From contig JALONM010000003.1 in NCBI GenBank assembly GCA_025454925.1, forward strand, positions 124,001-188,000: DNA of 64,000 bases. The letters are read 5' to 3'. The translations under genes and the position numbers were made by a program. This DNA is from Cytophagaceae bacterium (GTDB lineage Bacteria; Bacteroidota; Bacteroidia; Cytophagales; Cytophagaceae). Shown piece by piece: positions 54,099-63,074 of the stretch (position 1 is its first letter; each line of letters opens with the position of its first letter). The notes beneath the pieces were generated by a model. It did not search any database, was not told the DNA's origin, and was given only the letters and a program-made list of their open reading frames with translations.

Positions 54099-54757
54099 GG
54101 TTGTAGTTGGACTTTGTTGGAAATGGAATTGGTTTTCTTCAGACAGGAAGCGGCACTGGTTTTAATCATAACCGCAGTGCCAGAGGGCGCCATCGTTGCT
54201 AATCGGTTGCTGCAATGCAAAATACGTTTCTGAAATTTTGTCACAGAAATGAACATACCTTTCTCCAATACATTGCGCTCCGACTCTCTTAATTTCTGAT
54301 ATTCCAGAGTAGTAAAATAATCAGCATTCCGGATGTATTCCTGTTTGGCAGGAAGGTAAGTAAAGTGAGGATGTTTGAGCAGTACATACTTTTCCAATTT
54401 AAAATGACGGCTTAATTTATCAATCACTTTATTCAATGCATCCACATGGGTGAAATGACACTTAAATACAAAGATGAAATTTTTATAATCCTGATCGATG
54501 CTCACCTGTGAAATGCCTGGACTTTGCATGGCGATGTTTTTAGCTTCTTCAAGCTTGGCGATGATATCGTCTTGTTTCGGCACTTTTTTCCCGTGAAGTG
54601 TATCCAACAGCATCAGGGAAGCAATTTTCCCTTTGCTCTGACTTAAATTCACCGTGATAGAGATACGTCCTGAACCGGTAGGATCCAAGGTAAGATCTTC
54701 GATCACTTCAAAACAACCACTCAACAGCAACACTACCGGGAGCAGGAATATTCGCAC
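54095..54757 (-). CDS. Lipoprotein, coupled to the DUF4836-like/PstS-like fusion
   Basis: The chosen GTG start at 54757 gives a classical lipoprotein signal, V-R-I-F-L-L-P-V-V-L-L-L-S-G-C, with lipidated C15 and about 220 residues. An ATG at 54880 exists but would put 41 residues before the signal and is thought less likely. After the anchor come FEVIEDLTLDPTGSGRISIT, then strands and helices of an unassigned domain (~30-200), and a basic tail. The stop overlaps the start of the 956-residue fusion gene by 4 nt (ATGA), so the products may form an outer-membrane complex. Confidence 0.65.
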   Translation of the reverse strand: MRIFLLPVVLLLSGCFEVIEDLTLDPTGSGRISITVNLSQSKGKIASLMLLDTLHGKKVPKQDDIIAKLEEAKNIAMQSPGISQVSIDQDYKNFIFVFKCHFTHVDALNKVIDKLSRHFKLEKYVLLKHPHFTYLPAKQEYIRNADYFTTLEYQKLRESERNVLEKGMFISVTKFQKRILHCSNRLATMAPSGTAVMIKTSAASCLKKTNSISNKVQLQP

Positions 54758-54901
54758 TATGACTGTATTCTGGATCAATGGTATACCTATGGATGCTGAG
54801 AGGGTCCGGAAATTCACAGACCTCCTGAAAGCCCTTCCTGTAAAAGTAAATGAAAAAAAGCGAAACACATATTTCTCCACTTACTTTCTACGTTTCAGTC
54901 A

Positions 54902-54936
54902 AAAAAAAACGCAAAGGTGACAATTCCTTCGCGTTT
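54902..54936 (-). terminator. Terminator of the GH3-LysE-PhoH run
   Basis: On the minus strand AAACGC-g-AAGG, loop, CCTT-t-GCGTTTTTTTTT. It lies 26 nt after the phoH-type stop codon at 54962. Confidence 0.75.
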
Positions 54937-54961
54937 CTTATTCGATAATGCGGCAATCGGC

Positions 54962-56314
54962 TTATAGCAGTTCATTGGCAAGATTCGCCAATTCCGATCG
55001 TTCACCTTTTTGAAGGGTAATGTGCGCATACAAGGAATTGCCTTGCAGGCGGTCGATCATATAGGACAACCCATTGGATTGAGAATCCAAATACGGCGTA
55101 TCGATTTGATAAACATCCCCGGTAAAAATAATTTTAGTCCCCTCTCCTGCCCTAGAAATAATGGTCTTCACTTCATGCGGAGTAAGGTTCTGGGCTTCGT
55201 CAATAATGAAGCAAATATTCGAAAGACTGCGACCTCGTATATAGGCTAAAGGTGTGATCACAAGCTTTTCTTTATTGATCATTTCAGTGATGCGTTGATA
55301 ATCCTGATCAGTTTCACTAAACTGGTGCTGTATAAATTTCAGGTTATCGAATAAAGGTTCCATGTATGGATTCACTTTAGACTTCACATCTCCTGGTAAA
55401 TACCCAATATCTTTATTACTGAGGGGTACAATTGGTCTGGCCAGGTAAATTTGTTTATACTCACGCCGCTGTTCGAGAGTGGCGGCAAGCGCGATAAGGG
55501 TTTTCCCTGTACCCGCTACTCCTTGAATGGAAACCAGCCGAACGTTGGGATTCATGATGGCATGAATGGCAAACGTTTGTTCGGCATTCCGTGGCTTGAT
55601 GCCATAAACGGTGCGCTTTTCCACATGATCCAATCGATCTTCCTGAGGATTGTAATAACACAGTACTGAATTCTTAACACTCTTCAGGATGTAATATTGA
55701 TTATTACGCACTTCATTTTTAGGAATTACAGATGCGCTGGTAAAACCTTGCTCGTATATGGCGTTGATGACTTCCTGTTTCAGATTTTCAATAACCGTTG
55801 CACCAGTGTATAGATTATCAACGTCTTTTATTTTACCCGTATTATAATCTTCAGCGGGCAGATTCAAGGACTTCGCTTTGAGACGAAGGTTTATATCCTT
55901 CGTTACCAAAATAACTTTAGAATCCTTGCGCTCCTTTTGTAAAAAAAGGGCCGCATTAATTATTTTATGGTCGGCTTTATGATCATCGAAAATCTTTTCC
56001 GCATCAAGGGCTCCCACCCCATGGGTATTCATAATGACACGAAACTTTCCTTTTCCCTTACCAGGCAAGGGGATCCAGTTCTGCAGTTGGTTGTTACCAC
56101 TTAATTCATCAAGAAACCGGATGAACTCACGGGCTTCGAAATTTTTAATATCGTTGCCTTTTTTAAAGTTATCCAGTTCTTCGAGAACGGTAATTGGAAT
56201 GGCCACATCGTGTTCCTGAAAACTGTTTACCGAATTATGGTCATAAAGAATAACAGAGGTATCCAATACGAATACTTTCTTTTCTTTTTTTGCGGAGGAT
56301 ACTGCCTTGGCCAT
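54962..56314 (-). CDS. PhoH family protein with N-terminal PIN domain
   Basis: A 450-residue cytoplasmic ATPase. The PIN nuclease-like domain spans ~12-160 (VFVLDTSVIL with D18, VLEELDNFKKG, later VTKDINLRLKAKSL with acidic residues). A PhoH2 helicase-like ATPase follows: Walker A GVAGTGKT (265-272), Walker B CFIIDEAQNL, and a conserved LPGDVKSKVNPYMEPL. PIN-PhoH (PhoAT-like, YlaK) proteins combine RNA unwinding and cleavage. The gene follows the LysE-type gene by 17 nt and ends at a strong terminator. Confidence 0.92.
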   Translation of the reverse strand: MAKAVSSAKKEKKVFVLDTSVILYDHNSVNSFQEHDVAIPITVLEELDNFKKGNDIKNFEAREFIRFLDELSGNNQLQNWIPLPGKGKGKFRVIMNTHGVGALDAEKIFDDHKADHKIINAALFLQKERKDSKVILVTKDINLRLKAKSLNLPAEDYNTGKIKDVDNLYTGATVIENLKQEVINAIYEQGFTSASVIPKNEVRNNQYYILKSVKNSVLCYYNPQEDRLDHVEKRTVYGIKPRNAEQTFAIHAIMNPNVRLVSIQGVAGTGKTLIALAATLEQRREYKQIYLARPIVPLSNKDIGYLPGDVKSKVNPYMEPLFDNLKFIQHQFSETDQDYQRITEMINKEKLVITPLAYIRGRSLSNICFIIDEAQNLTPHEVKTIISRAGEGTKIIFTGDVYQIDTPYLDSQSNGLSYMIDRLQGNSLYAHITLQKGERSELANLANELL

Positions 56315-56331
56315 CGAAAAAATAGTTTGAG

Positions 56332-56961
56332 TTACCAGTTATTCTGAGCAAGTTTTATTAATGCCACTAAACCAAATATTAGAAAAAGCACGCCAATGGC
56401 TTTGTGTAATATAGAAAACACCCGGATAGAAAGAAAATTCCGGATCTTATTGGCAAAATAGGCTTTACTTACATCGATCAGAAATACCGTTATAATACAT
56501 GAAACGAAGAAGACTGAAATGCGTTGCGGATCGTGCTGATAATTTTTAAGGGCTTTTTCTACCTGAAAAAACCAAAAGAAAAAAACAGAAGGGTTGATGG
56601 TATTAAGAAGAAACCCTTTGATGAAAAGATTTCGCTTTTTACCAGTAGATTTCCATTCGCTGCCAATTTCTAATTTTTCAGGGGTAGAACGCACCAGGTA
56701 ATACAACCCGAATGCAATCAGAATCAATCCACCGGCTAGCGCGAGTACATTTTGAAACAACTCATCCTGAAATACGGCAGCTACGCCAAAGTAGGTTAAT
56801 ACGATGTAAAAAGAATCGCTGAACGCCACACCGGAAGCATATACTACACCCTTGGTAAATCCTTTGTGTATACTCACATGCAGGAGACCAAAAAAAACAG
56901 GTCCCAACAAAAAACTAAGAATCAGACCCCAGACAAGGCCTTCTAAAAGGGGATCTAGCAT
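56332..56961 (-). CDS. LysE/RhtB family exporter
   Basis: A 209-residue inner-membrane protein with about six helices, predicted to export amino acids or similar metabolites. The family start LEGLVWGLILSFLLGPVFFG carries the G-P of the first helix, and FLLNTINPSVFFFWF is the conserved N-P region. The ATG lies 7 nt inside the 3' end of the GH3 gene, giving translational coupling. The substrate is unknown. Confidence 0.86.
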   Translation of the reverse strand: MLDPLLEGLVWGLILSFLLGPVFFGLLHVSIHKGFTKGVVYASGVAFSDSFYIVLTYFGVAAVFQDELFQNVLALAGGLILIAFGLYYLVRSTPEKLEIGSEWKSTGKKRNLFIKGFLLNTINPSVFFFWFFQVEKALKNYQHDPQRISVFFVSCIITVFLIDVSKAYFANKIRNFLSIRVFSILHKAIGVLFLIFGLVALIKLAQNNW

Positions 56962-58523
56962 TCTTGCACGGTGGTGTTACGTTGATATTTTTTTAACAGG
57001 AATTTTTCCCAATCTTCCAACATGTTCTTTTTTAATACTCGAGGAAACTTATGTTGACCACCTACTTTGCCTTTGGTTTCCATGAATCCGTAAAATGCTT
57101 CGAGCGGTAATACGTAAACGAAGATTTCTTTCAAGGCTGCAATTCGCTCCGTTTTATAATCATCGTTGCATTCCTTCAGATAATGATCCAAGCGGTCTTT
57201 AATTTTTTCAGCATCCACAGGATTATCGCACGCCAGGAACCATTTATGTGCAAACATACTTTGGTAGTGTATTCCTGCCACCGCAAATTCCCGAATCTCA
57301 ATGGAGAATTCAGAGGAAACTGCGCTTATGGCTTTGTTCATATTTTCTACCGAAAGGTGTTCGCCGCATAAACTCAGGTAGTGTTTCGTGCGTCCGGTAA
57401 TGATGATTTCGCAACGCTCTTTATTGACAAACCGAATGACATCACCTATCAAATAACGCCAGGTACCAGCATTGGTGGAAAGAAGCAGGGCATATTCTTT
57501 TCCTTCTTCTACCTGATGGATCATATACGTTTGAGGGTTTACAACCAATTCCCCGTCGGCGTTAAAATTTTCATCGGTAAATGGAATGAATTCAAAGAAA
57601 ATGCCATTATTAAGCACCATGCGCATGCCTGGTTGCTCCGGCATGGTTTGCAAGGCAATAAAGCCTTCGGAAGCCAGATAGGTTTCAATATAGGAAATAG
57701 GCCTACCGAGTAATTTCTGAAAACTGGCTTTGTAGGGTTCAAAAGAAACTCCTCCATGCACAAACACATGCAGGTTGGGCCAAACTTCGTGAATGTTAGA
57801 AACTTTGTTGTATTCGATCACGCGCTCCAGCATCAGCTGTATCCAGGCAGGCACGCCTACAACGAAGCCGATGTCCCAGTCCCTGGATTTTTGAGTTATC
57901 TCATCCAACTTCAAATTCCAGTCGCGCGTGCGAGCAATTTTTTTTCCTGGTTTATAAAAGGGTAAAAACCAACGGGGAATTTTGCTGGCTTGAATGCCAC
58001 TCAAATCCCCTTCGTAATAATGATCGACTTTGTTTAAATCAATACTTCCTCCCAACATTAAAATTCCCTTTCCAAAAAGAGATTTAGGAAGTTTGTAATT
58101 GACCAGACTCAGCACCTGACGTAGGGAGGTTTTTTTGTTGGAGGAAATCATTTCCTTGGTGATAGGAATATGCTTGGTGCTGGCTTCTGAAGTTCCTGAA
58201 CTTAGAGCAAAATATTTAACCATTCCAGGCCAGCAAACATCCTCCTCCCCTGCTTTGGTTTTATGCCACCATTCTTTGTATAACTCATTATAAGAAAATA
58301 CAGGAACACGGCTTTTGTAAAACTCATAAAACTTCTCCATCTCATGACTGGAAAAGGATTTGAGAATTTCATTGAAATTATATTTTTTCCCAAACTGAGT
58401 AGACCTGGCTGCTTTGATCAGTTTTTTTAATTCTTTCCGCTGATATTCATAAGGACTTTTGCGGTCCTGCTCAATAAGATGGGTTAATTTTTCTTTACTC
58501 AACAACGATCCCAGTATCGGCAT
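56955..58523 (-). CDS. GH3 family acyl-adenylating enzyme
   Basis: A 522-residue cytoplasmic protein of the GH3 family (ANL superfamily), whose plant members conjugate amino acids to auxin or jasmonate. The ATP-grasping loop FALSSGTSEASTKHIP, the middle IETYLASEG, and GTWRYLIGDVIRF plus the ITGRTKHYLSLCGEHLS region correspond to the A-motifs. The C-terminal VGGQHKFPRVL is typical of bacterial GH3. A bacterial substrate is not established. It overlaps by 7 nt with a LysE-type exporter gene and is followed by PhoH; coupling of an acyl-amino-acid synthase to an amino-acid exporter is a plausible but unproven theme. Confidence 0.9.
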   Translation of the reverse strand: MPILGSLLSKEKLTHLIEQDRKSPYEYQRKELKKLIKAARSTQFGKKYNFNEILKSFSSHEMEKFYEFYKSRVPVFSYNELYKEWWHKTKAGEEDVCWPGMVKYFALSSGTSEASTKHIPITKEMISSNKKTSLRQVLSLVNYKLPKSLFGKGILMLGGSIDLNKVDHYYEGDLSGIQASKIPRWFLPFYKPGKKIARTRDWNLKLDEITQKSRDWDIGFVVGVPAWIQLMLERVIEYNKVSNIHEVWPNLHVFVHGGVSFEPYKASFQKLLGRPISYIETYLASEGFIALQTMPEQPGMRMVLNNGIFFEFIPFTDENFNADGELVVNPQTYMIHQVEEGKEYALLLSTNAGTWRYLIGDVIRFVNKERCEIIITGRTKHYLSLCGEHLSVENMNKAISAVSSEFSIEIREFAVAGIHYQSMFAHKWFLACDNPVDAEKIKDRLDHYLKECNDDYKTERIAALKEIFVYVLPLEAFYGFMETKGKVGGQHKFPRVLKKNMLEDWEKFLLKKYQRNTTVQEC

Positions 58524-58688
58524 AGTGTGTATTTTCTCCTTACTTCTGTTTCTAGATTAGCTTTTTTATACAACTATTCCAACTCCATAGAAATAAAATA
58601 GAAGTTTTCAAAAGCATAATAATTCTGTTCTTATGACTTTAAATATAAGGGATTAATATTAAAATTGCATTGATCGAAAACGCTTTTT

Positions 58689-59354
58689 ATGAGTATTTCC
58701 ACTATTCTTTCCGAACTGACAAAAGAATTAGAGCCCTTTGGCGCCCGGCTGGTGGCTGTGAGCAAAACATATAGTGCGGCACATGTAGAAGAAGCCATGC
58801 AGGCAGGGCAACTTGATTTCGGTGAAAACAAAGTGCAGGAACTATGCGAAAAAGCCGAGCAATTGCCTTCGTCATTGCATTGGCATCAGATTGGGCATTT
58901 GCAATCGAATAAGGTAAAATACCTGGCCCCTTTTGTGCACCTGATCCATGCGGTAGACAGCTTGAAATTATTACAGGAAATAAACAAGCAAGCTTCCAAA
59001 CAGGGACGGAGCATTGATTGCCTGCTGCAAATGCACATCGCCCAGGAAGAGACGAAATTTGGGTTGAATGAAGCCGAGGCCCTGGAGATTCTGAATGAGC
59101 AAACCCTCCGTCAATTGCCACATGTAAGACTGTGCGGGGTGATGGGAATGGCCTCTTTAACGGAGGATACTCAACAGGTGACGCGCGAGTTCAAAGGATT
59201 GAGAAGATTTTTTGAACGCTGTCAGCAATTGGAGACTGTAAAGAATAATTTTTCCATCGTTTCCATGGGAATGAGTGGCGACTATAAAATTGCCTTGCAA
59301 GAAGGTAGCACTATGGTTCGAATAGGAAGTCGAATCTTCGGTTCCCGCAAGTAG
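58689..59354 (+). CDS. YggS/PLPBP family pyridoxal-phosphate-binding protein
   Basis: A 221-residue single-domain TIM-barrel protein that binds PLP and maintains B6 and amino-acid homeostasis. The Schiff-base lysine is K26 in VAVSKTYS. Other signatures are FGENKVQEL, WHQIGHLQSNKVKYL, KFGLNEAEA and, near the C-terminus, SMGMSGDYKIALQEGSTMVR followed by IGSRIFG. The length is normal. It is flanked by genes on the opposite strand, with no operon partner. Confidence 0.94.
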   Translation: MSISTILSELTKELEPFGARLVAVSKTYSAAHVEEAMQAGQLDFGENKVQELCEKAEQLPSSLHWHQIGHLQSNKVKYLAPFVHLIHAVDSLKLLQEINKQASKQGRSIDCLLQMHIAQEETKFGLNEAEALEILNEQTLRQLPHVRLCGVMGMASLTEDTQQVTREFKGLRRFFERCQQLETVKNNFSIVSMGMSGDYKIALQEGSTMVRIGSRIFGSRK

Positions 59355-59364
59355 GTCGATCGTG

Positions 59365-60489
59365 CTAATTGGTTTTAAAGTAGCGTTTACACTCTTGAAT
59401 TAATGAAGTGTATTCAGCTATAGCCTGTGTCACCTTATACCAGCGGTCCGCCTCTGCTTTATTTTTTTTATGGACATTTACACGGGCCATTCCTGCATAA
59501 GCAAAAGCCAGAAAGTCATTTTCGGGATTGCCCGATTTTTTAAAAAACTGTATGGATTCCTGGTATTTCTTTTCTGCTTGTACCAGGTCTTTTGTTCCTT
59601 TTTCAGCAATTAACCCTTCCAGCACCGAAGCCGTACCTTGGAAGAATGGTTTGGAAGATTTACGAATTACCGGCAGTTGATTCCTTGCTTCGTCCCACAA
59701 GCCTTTGGCCATGCAGGCTTCGGCATGTTTGATTCGGAAATACAGGTTTTGAGGATATTTTTCAACTAATAAACTGGTATAAGGATATGCCTGAACAGGC
59801 TTGTCTTCATACTTTAAATAGATATTGCTCAGGTGATAGCCACATTCCATCCTAGTAAAAATGGCATTGTGAAAGGTATAATCGAGATCCTTGAGCCCGC
59901 GGGCTTTATCACCACTCATAAAAAACACTGTAAAGGCCTTGAAGGCTGGTTTATTCTCCGGATACTGTACAATAAAGTAGTCGTACATCCCGGAAGGAAA
60001 ATAAAACTCATTCAGTTTAGACTTCAGCTCCCGACCTTTTTTCAAGGTATAATATGCTTTCCGTGCTACAGAAAACGCAGCTGAATTATCGTTCATTTCT
60101 GCATAGAACAACACAAAATATGCTTCCGAAGATAACTTAAAAAAAACACCCTCCGGATCGTTGGGGTATTTTTGAACAATGGCATTGCTTAACTCCAAGG
60201 CCTTATTCAGGTGGGATTTCAGAACGGTAGCTCCTTGACTGAAATTTTCCTGAAAAATAATTTCCCAGTAGGAATTCAATCCCATAAGAAAGTGATACAC
60301 TGGATGCGTGGGATACTTTTGCTGCAAAGGCGCATATTCCAGGCGTGCTTTTTCAAATTCAAAATTATAGGTATGATCCATCCCCTTTTTAATATGAGCG
60401 ACCATATCTTTGTCCGCAAGAATTTGCTGCTGGGCAAACAAACCTGTGGTCACCACGATCCACCCAAGGAAAATTATACTTCTAACCAT
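59365..60489 (-). CDS. Exported TPR-repeat protein
   Basis: A 374-residue protein with a signal peptide (ends near GLFAQQ) and tetratricopeptide-like helical repeats. They include YNFEFEKARLEYAPLQQKYP at the start, LEKYPQNLYFRIKHAEACMA in the middle and AYAGMARVNVHKKNKAEADR near the end. The consensus is weak, so repeat boundaries are uncertain. It is probably periplasmic and binds proteins. Its start overlaps the 3' end of the transporter gene by 8 nt, so the pair is cotranscribed. The role is unknown. Confidence 0.72.
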   Translation of the reverse strand: MVRSIIFLGWIVVTTGLFAQQQILADKDMVAHIKKGMDHTYNFEFEKARLEYAPLQQKYPTHPVYHFLMGLNSYWEIIFQENFSQGATVLKSHLNKALELSNAIVQKYPNDPEGVFFKLSSEAYFVLFYAEMNDNSAAFSVARKAYYTLKKGRELKSKLNEFYFPSGMYDYFIVQYPENKPAFKAFTVFFMSGDKARGLKDLDYTFHNAIFTRMECGYHLSNIYLKYEDKPVQAYPYTSLLVEKYPQNLYFRIKHAEACMAKGLWDEARNQLPVIRKSSKPFFQGTASVLEGLIAEKGTKDLVQAEKKYQESIQFFKKSGNPENDFLAFAYAGMARVNVHKKNKAEADRWYKVTQAIAEYTSLIQECKRYFKTN

Positions 60490-61363
60490 TCGTCAACACT
60501 AAAATCAATGCAATCACAGACAATACCAAGGCAGCTGGCAACCATTTGCCAGGCTTTTCTTTGAAAACAAAGATACCAGCCAATGCGTTCACTACAATAA
60601 CCGCCATGTTTAAAACGGGGAACACCACGGCGCCGTTGTTGTTAAAAGCCTCCAGGGCTTGTAATAAAAACAAGATGGAAAGAAAATTGGGAATACCTAA
60701 TACAAGGCCCGCCAGCCAGGTTTTTGTCTTTTTAAACTCCATCCATTTTTCAGGTAAACATACTAATACCAAGGCTCCGGTAAACGCAGAAGAGAAAAAT
60801 GCGAAAACCGGAAACAAAGAAGACGCTTGGGCAGGAATGAACCAGGCATTAGAGATATTGATCAAAATATCCACGAGTGCTCCGCCCAGAAATACCGCCA
60901 AGGGTAAGACGATTCGTTGCCAGGAATTTCCCTTTTGTTCATTTTCTTCCTGAATGGAGGACAGTACGATGGCTGCCAAGCCTATCAGCAAGCCTATCCA
61001 CAGTCCCATACCTACCGGATTTCCAGGTCTCAGGAGCAATACACTGACCAAAACGGGCAGTACCAGGGACGTTTTGTTGGCCAATGTTGCAACAGTCACA
61101 CTTACTTTTTTAACGGTATACGACATTAAGAAGAAGGTAGGAAGAAAACAGGCACCGGTAGCGAGCGCCATCCACATCCAGGGTTTCCATTGACTTTGTG
61201 TACTAAGGAGTGTGAGGTTACCTGGGAACAGAAGTCCAGTAAGCACACAAACCCAGTAATTGATGACGATCACAGTAAAGTTATCGGTACCCCAACGCGC
61301 AAATACCCTGAATGCTACCAACAACCAGGCAGTAAAGAGCACTGCCAATAAAAGATAAAACAT
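60482..61363 (-). CDS. EamA/DMT family transporter
   Basis: A 293-residue inner-membrane protein with ten predicted helices in two five-helix repeats, as in drug/metabolite exporters. Helix starts such as FYLLLAVLFTAWLLVAFRVF and VSVTVATLANKTSLVLPVLV fit the family, as does the terminal GKWLPAALVLSVIALILVLT segment. The substrate cannot be read. The next gene downstream, for a TPR protein, overlaps by 8 nt. A candidate promoter lies at 61388-61395 in the 59-bp region shared with the divergent cupin gene. Confidence 0.82.
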   Translation of the reverse strand: MFYLLLAVLFTAWLLVAFRVFARWGTDNFTVIVINYWVCVLTGLLFPGNLTLLSTQSQWKPWMWMALATGACFLPTFFLMSYTVKKVSVTVATLANKTSLVLPVLVSVLLLRPGNPVGMGLWIGLLIGLAAIVLSSIQEENEQKGNSWQRIVLPLAVFLGGALVDILINISNAWFIPAQASSLFPVFAFFSSAFTGALVLVCLPEKWMEFKKTKTWLAGLVLGIPNFLSILFLLQALEAFNNNGAVVFPVLNMAVIVVNALAGIFVFKEKPGKWLPAALVLSVIALILVLTNG

Positions 61364-61387
61364 GTTTAAAAAAATATAGGCCTTTTA

Positions 61388-61395
61388 CAAACTTA
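61388..61395 (-). promoter_or_regulatory. Candidate -7 box of the EamA-TPR operon
   Basis: Minus-strand TAAGTTTG fits TAnnTTTG, 25 nt upstream of the ATG at 61363. It lies back to back with the box at 61410. No -33 match at the usual spacing. Confidence 0.4.
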
Positions 61396-61409
61396 AAAAA
61401 GAATTATCA

Positions 61410-61417
61410 TATTTTTG
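61410..61417 (+). promoter_or_regulatory. Candidate -7 box of the cupin gene, near-leaderless
   Basis: TATTTTTG fits TAnnTTTG and ends 5 nt before the ATG at 61423, so transcription would start at or next to the start codon. No -33 match found. Confidence 0.35.
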
Positions 61418-61422
61418 TAGCT

Positions 61423-61824
61423 ATGGATTTTCCTAAAATACTTAATTTTCAAAAGATTGGTACCCGATCGGAAGGCTTTCTTTCGATTGTTAATCATGAA
61501 GTGAAAATCCCCTTCGACATAAAACGCGTCTATTGGCTCTACCAGGTGCCCGATGGCGTAATTCGTGGCGACCATGCCCACAAGGTATGCAAACAAGTGC
61601 TGGTGGCCATTCAAGGCAGTATTGTAGTGCGACTTGAAAATTTGATCGGTTGCCGGTATGAATACGAACTCGATCATCCTAATCAAGGACTAATTGTTCC
61701 AAATATGTATTGGAGTCGATTGGAGTTCAGTCCGGGAGCCATTTGCGTTAGCCTGGCATCCGAAGATTACGAGGAAACTGAGTATATTCGCGATTACGAA
61801 GAATTCCGGAAGTTGCGAGAGTAA
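61423..61824 (+). CDS. FdtA/QdtA-type cupin, sugar 3,4-ketoisomerase-like
   Basis: A 133-residue cupin. The sequence R-G-D-H-A-H-K after VPDGVI, then [16 protein letters not shown], matches the active-site His pair and beta strands of FdtA/QdtA/WxcM-like enzymes, which isomerise dTDP-4-keto-6-deoxy-glucose to the 3-keto sugar for amino-sugar or glycan synthesis. [20 protein letters not shown] is the typical second half. No other dTDP-sugar genes are adjacent; a DnaJ-like gene follows 41 nt later. Function is inferred from fold and motif. Confidence 0.8.
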   Translation: MDFPKILNFQKIGTRSEGFLSIVNHEVKIPFDIKRVYWLYQVPDGVIRGDHAHKVCKQVLVAIQGSIVVRLENLIGCRYEYELDHPNQGLIVPNMYWSRLEFSPGAICVSLASEDYEETEYIRDYEEFRKLRE

Positions 61825-61865
61825 GAGCATGCTCTACTGAACGCTGCGACAAAACAGATATCATC

Positions 61866-62930
61866 ATGAAGGACCATTACACGGTGTTGGGGGTATCGCG
61901 ATACGCTTCCGCAGAGGAAATTAAAAAAGCGTATAAAAAGCTAGCCAGGGATTTTCATCCGGACAGACATCCGGGAAATTCCTATTATGAAGAACAATTC
62001 AAACTTATCAACGAAGCGTATCATATCCTCTCAGATCCTTCGAAAAAAGAATCCTACGATTTTAAACTTTTATATCAGTCCAACCACCATCAGCCATCCA
62101 ACCATTCTACCAGAGCTGAAGAAAAAACCTACACAACACCTCCCACTCCTAGTCCTGCACGAAAAAAAAACCGTTACAGCGATTATTGGTATACAGCATT
62201 CTTCTTCGTGGTGGTCATAGTTGCCGGAACAGCACTTTATATCGGTATGAATCGTTATACAGCAGGCATACACTTGGAAGAAGCCAAAACCCTACTCCTC
62301 CGAAATCAATGGAGGCAAGCCAATGTAAAGCTTACGGAAGCACTCACGTTTAACGATGCCTTACCGGAAGCCTATTTCCTTCGGGGCAAAATTTTCAATG
62401 TATACCTCCATAGAAATGCGCAAGCCTTGATGTTTCTGAATAAAGCGATTGAACTGAGTGATACTCTTTATCACGATGCGTATTTTTTGCGAGCCAAAGT
62501 GCGCATGGAAATCAAGGAATACAACGCAGCATCGGCCGACTTAGACCTGCTAAAATCCGCATCCAGTCAAACGGACAGTGTATATTGGTATAGCGGAGAA
62601 TTACATTATTTTTTAAACAATTACGCACAAGCAGCAAGTGACTTACAAGTGTTTCTAACTAAACATCCGGAATGTGGAGATTGTCTTTCCAAAATTATTT
62701 ATAGCCATTTACAAGTCCGTCACTATGCAGAAGCATCCCTGGCTTTTTCCAAGGCTATTCAACAAGGAGCTGACACCACCCTGGTTCCACCGTACCTGAT
62801 GGCTCTGGCATTTATCGGGACACACGACAGTACCCGGGCCAATCAATTTATGCGACAGCTCAACCAAGCCGACGCCTTTGGTAAATCTGCTCAGGAACTT
62901 TTCCAGCAAGAATTTTCTCCCAACCCTTAA
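61866..62930 (+). CDS. DnaJ-domain membrane protein with TPR repeats
   Basis: A 354-residue protein. A J domain occupies residues 1-66 with the essential H31-P32-D33 and the helix [11 protein letters not shown], so it should stimulate an Hsp70. After a proline/threonine linker (~75-105) comes one transmembrane helix ([20 protein letters not shown], ~108-127), leaving the J domain in the cytoplasm and a TPR-rich C-terminal part (~140-345; [33 protein letters not shown]) on the other side, if the topology is as inferred. Zn-finger and client domains of classical DnaJ are absent, so it is a specialised J protein. It precedes a partial membrane-protein gene by 144 nt. Confidence 0.86.
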   Translation: MKDHYTVLGVSRYASAEEIKKAYKKLARDFHPDRHPGNSYYEEQFKLINEAYHILSDPSKKESYDFKLLYQSNHHQPSNHSTRAEEKTYTTPPTPSPARKKNRYSDYWYTAFFFVVVIVAGTALYIGMNRYTAGIHLEEAKTLLLRNQWRQANVKLTEALTFNDALPEAYFLRGKIFNVYLHRNAQALMFLNKAIELSDTLYHDAYFLRAKVRMEIKEYNAASADLDLLKSASSQTDSVYWYSGELHYFLNNYAQAASDLQVFLTKHPECGDCLSKIIYSHLQVRHYAEASLAFSKAIQQGADTTLVPPYLMALAFIGTHDSTRANQFMRQLNQADAFGKSAQELFQQEFSPNP

Positions 62931-63074
62931 TCTTTCCGAGATAATCCCTTTGACAGAATTGAAACATATTGTATTCTCATTTCTCAATATCCCTTTTTAA
63001 AAATATTGTATCTTGAAAATACTTTGCATCAGTAGCACTCAGCATTGCTGGTTATAAGGAAAGCACATAATCTT

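Noticed and set aside
61393-61686. Minus-strand open frame of 97 codons
   Set aside because: Antisense to the well-supported cupin gene at 61423.
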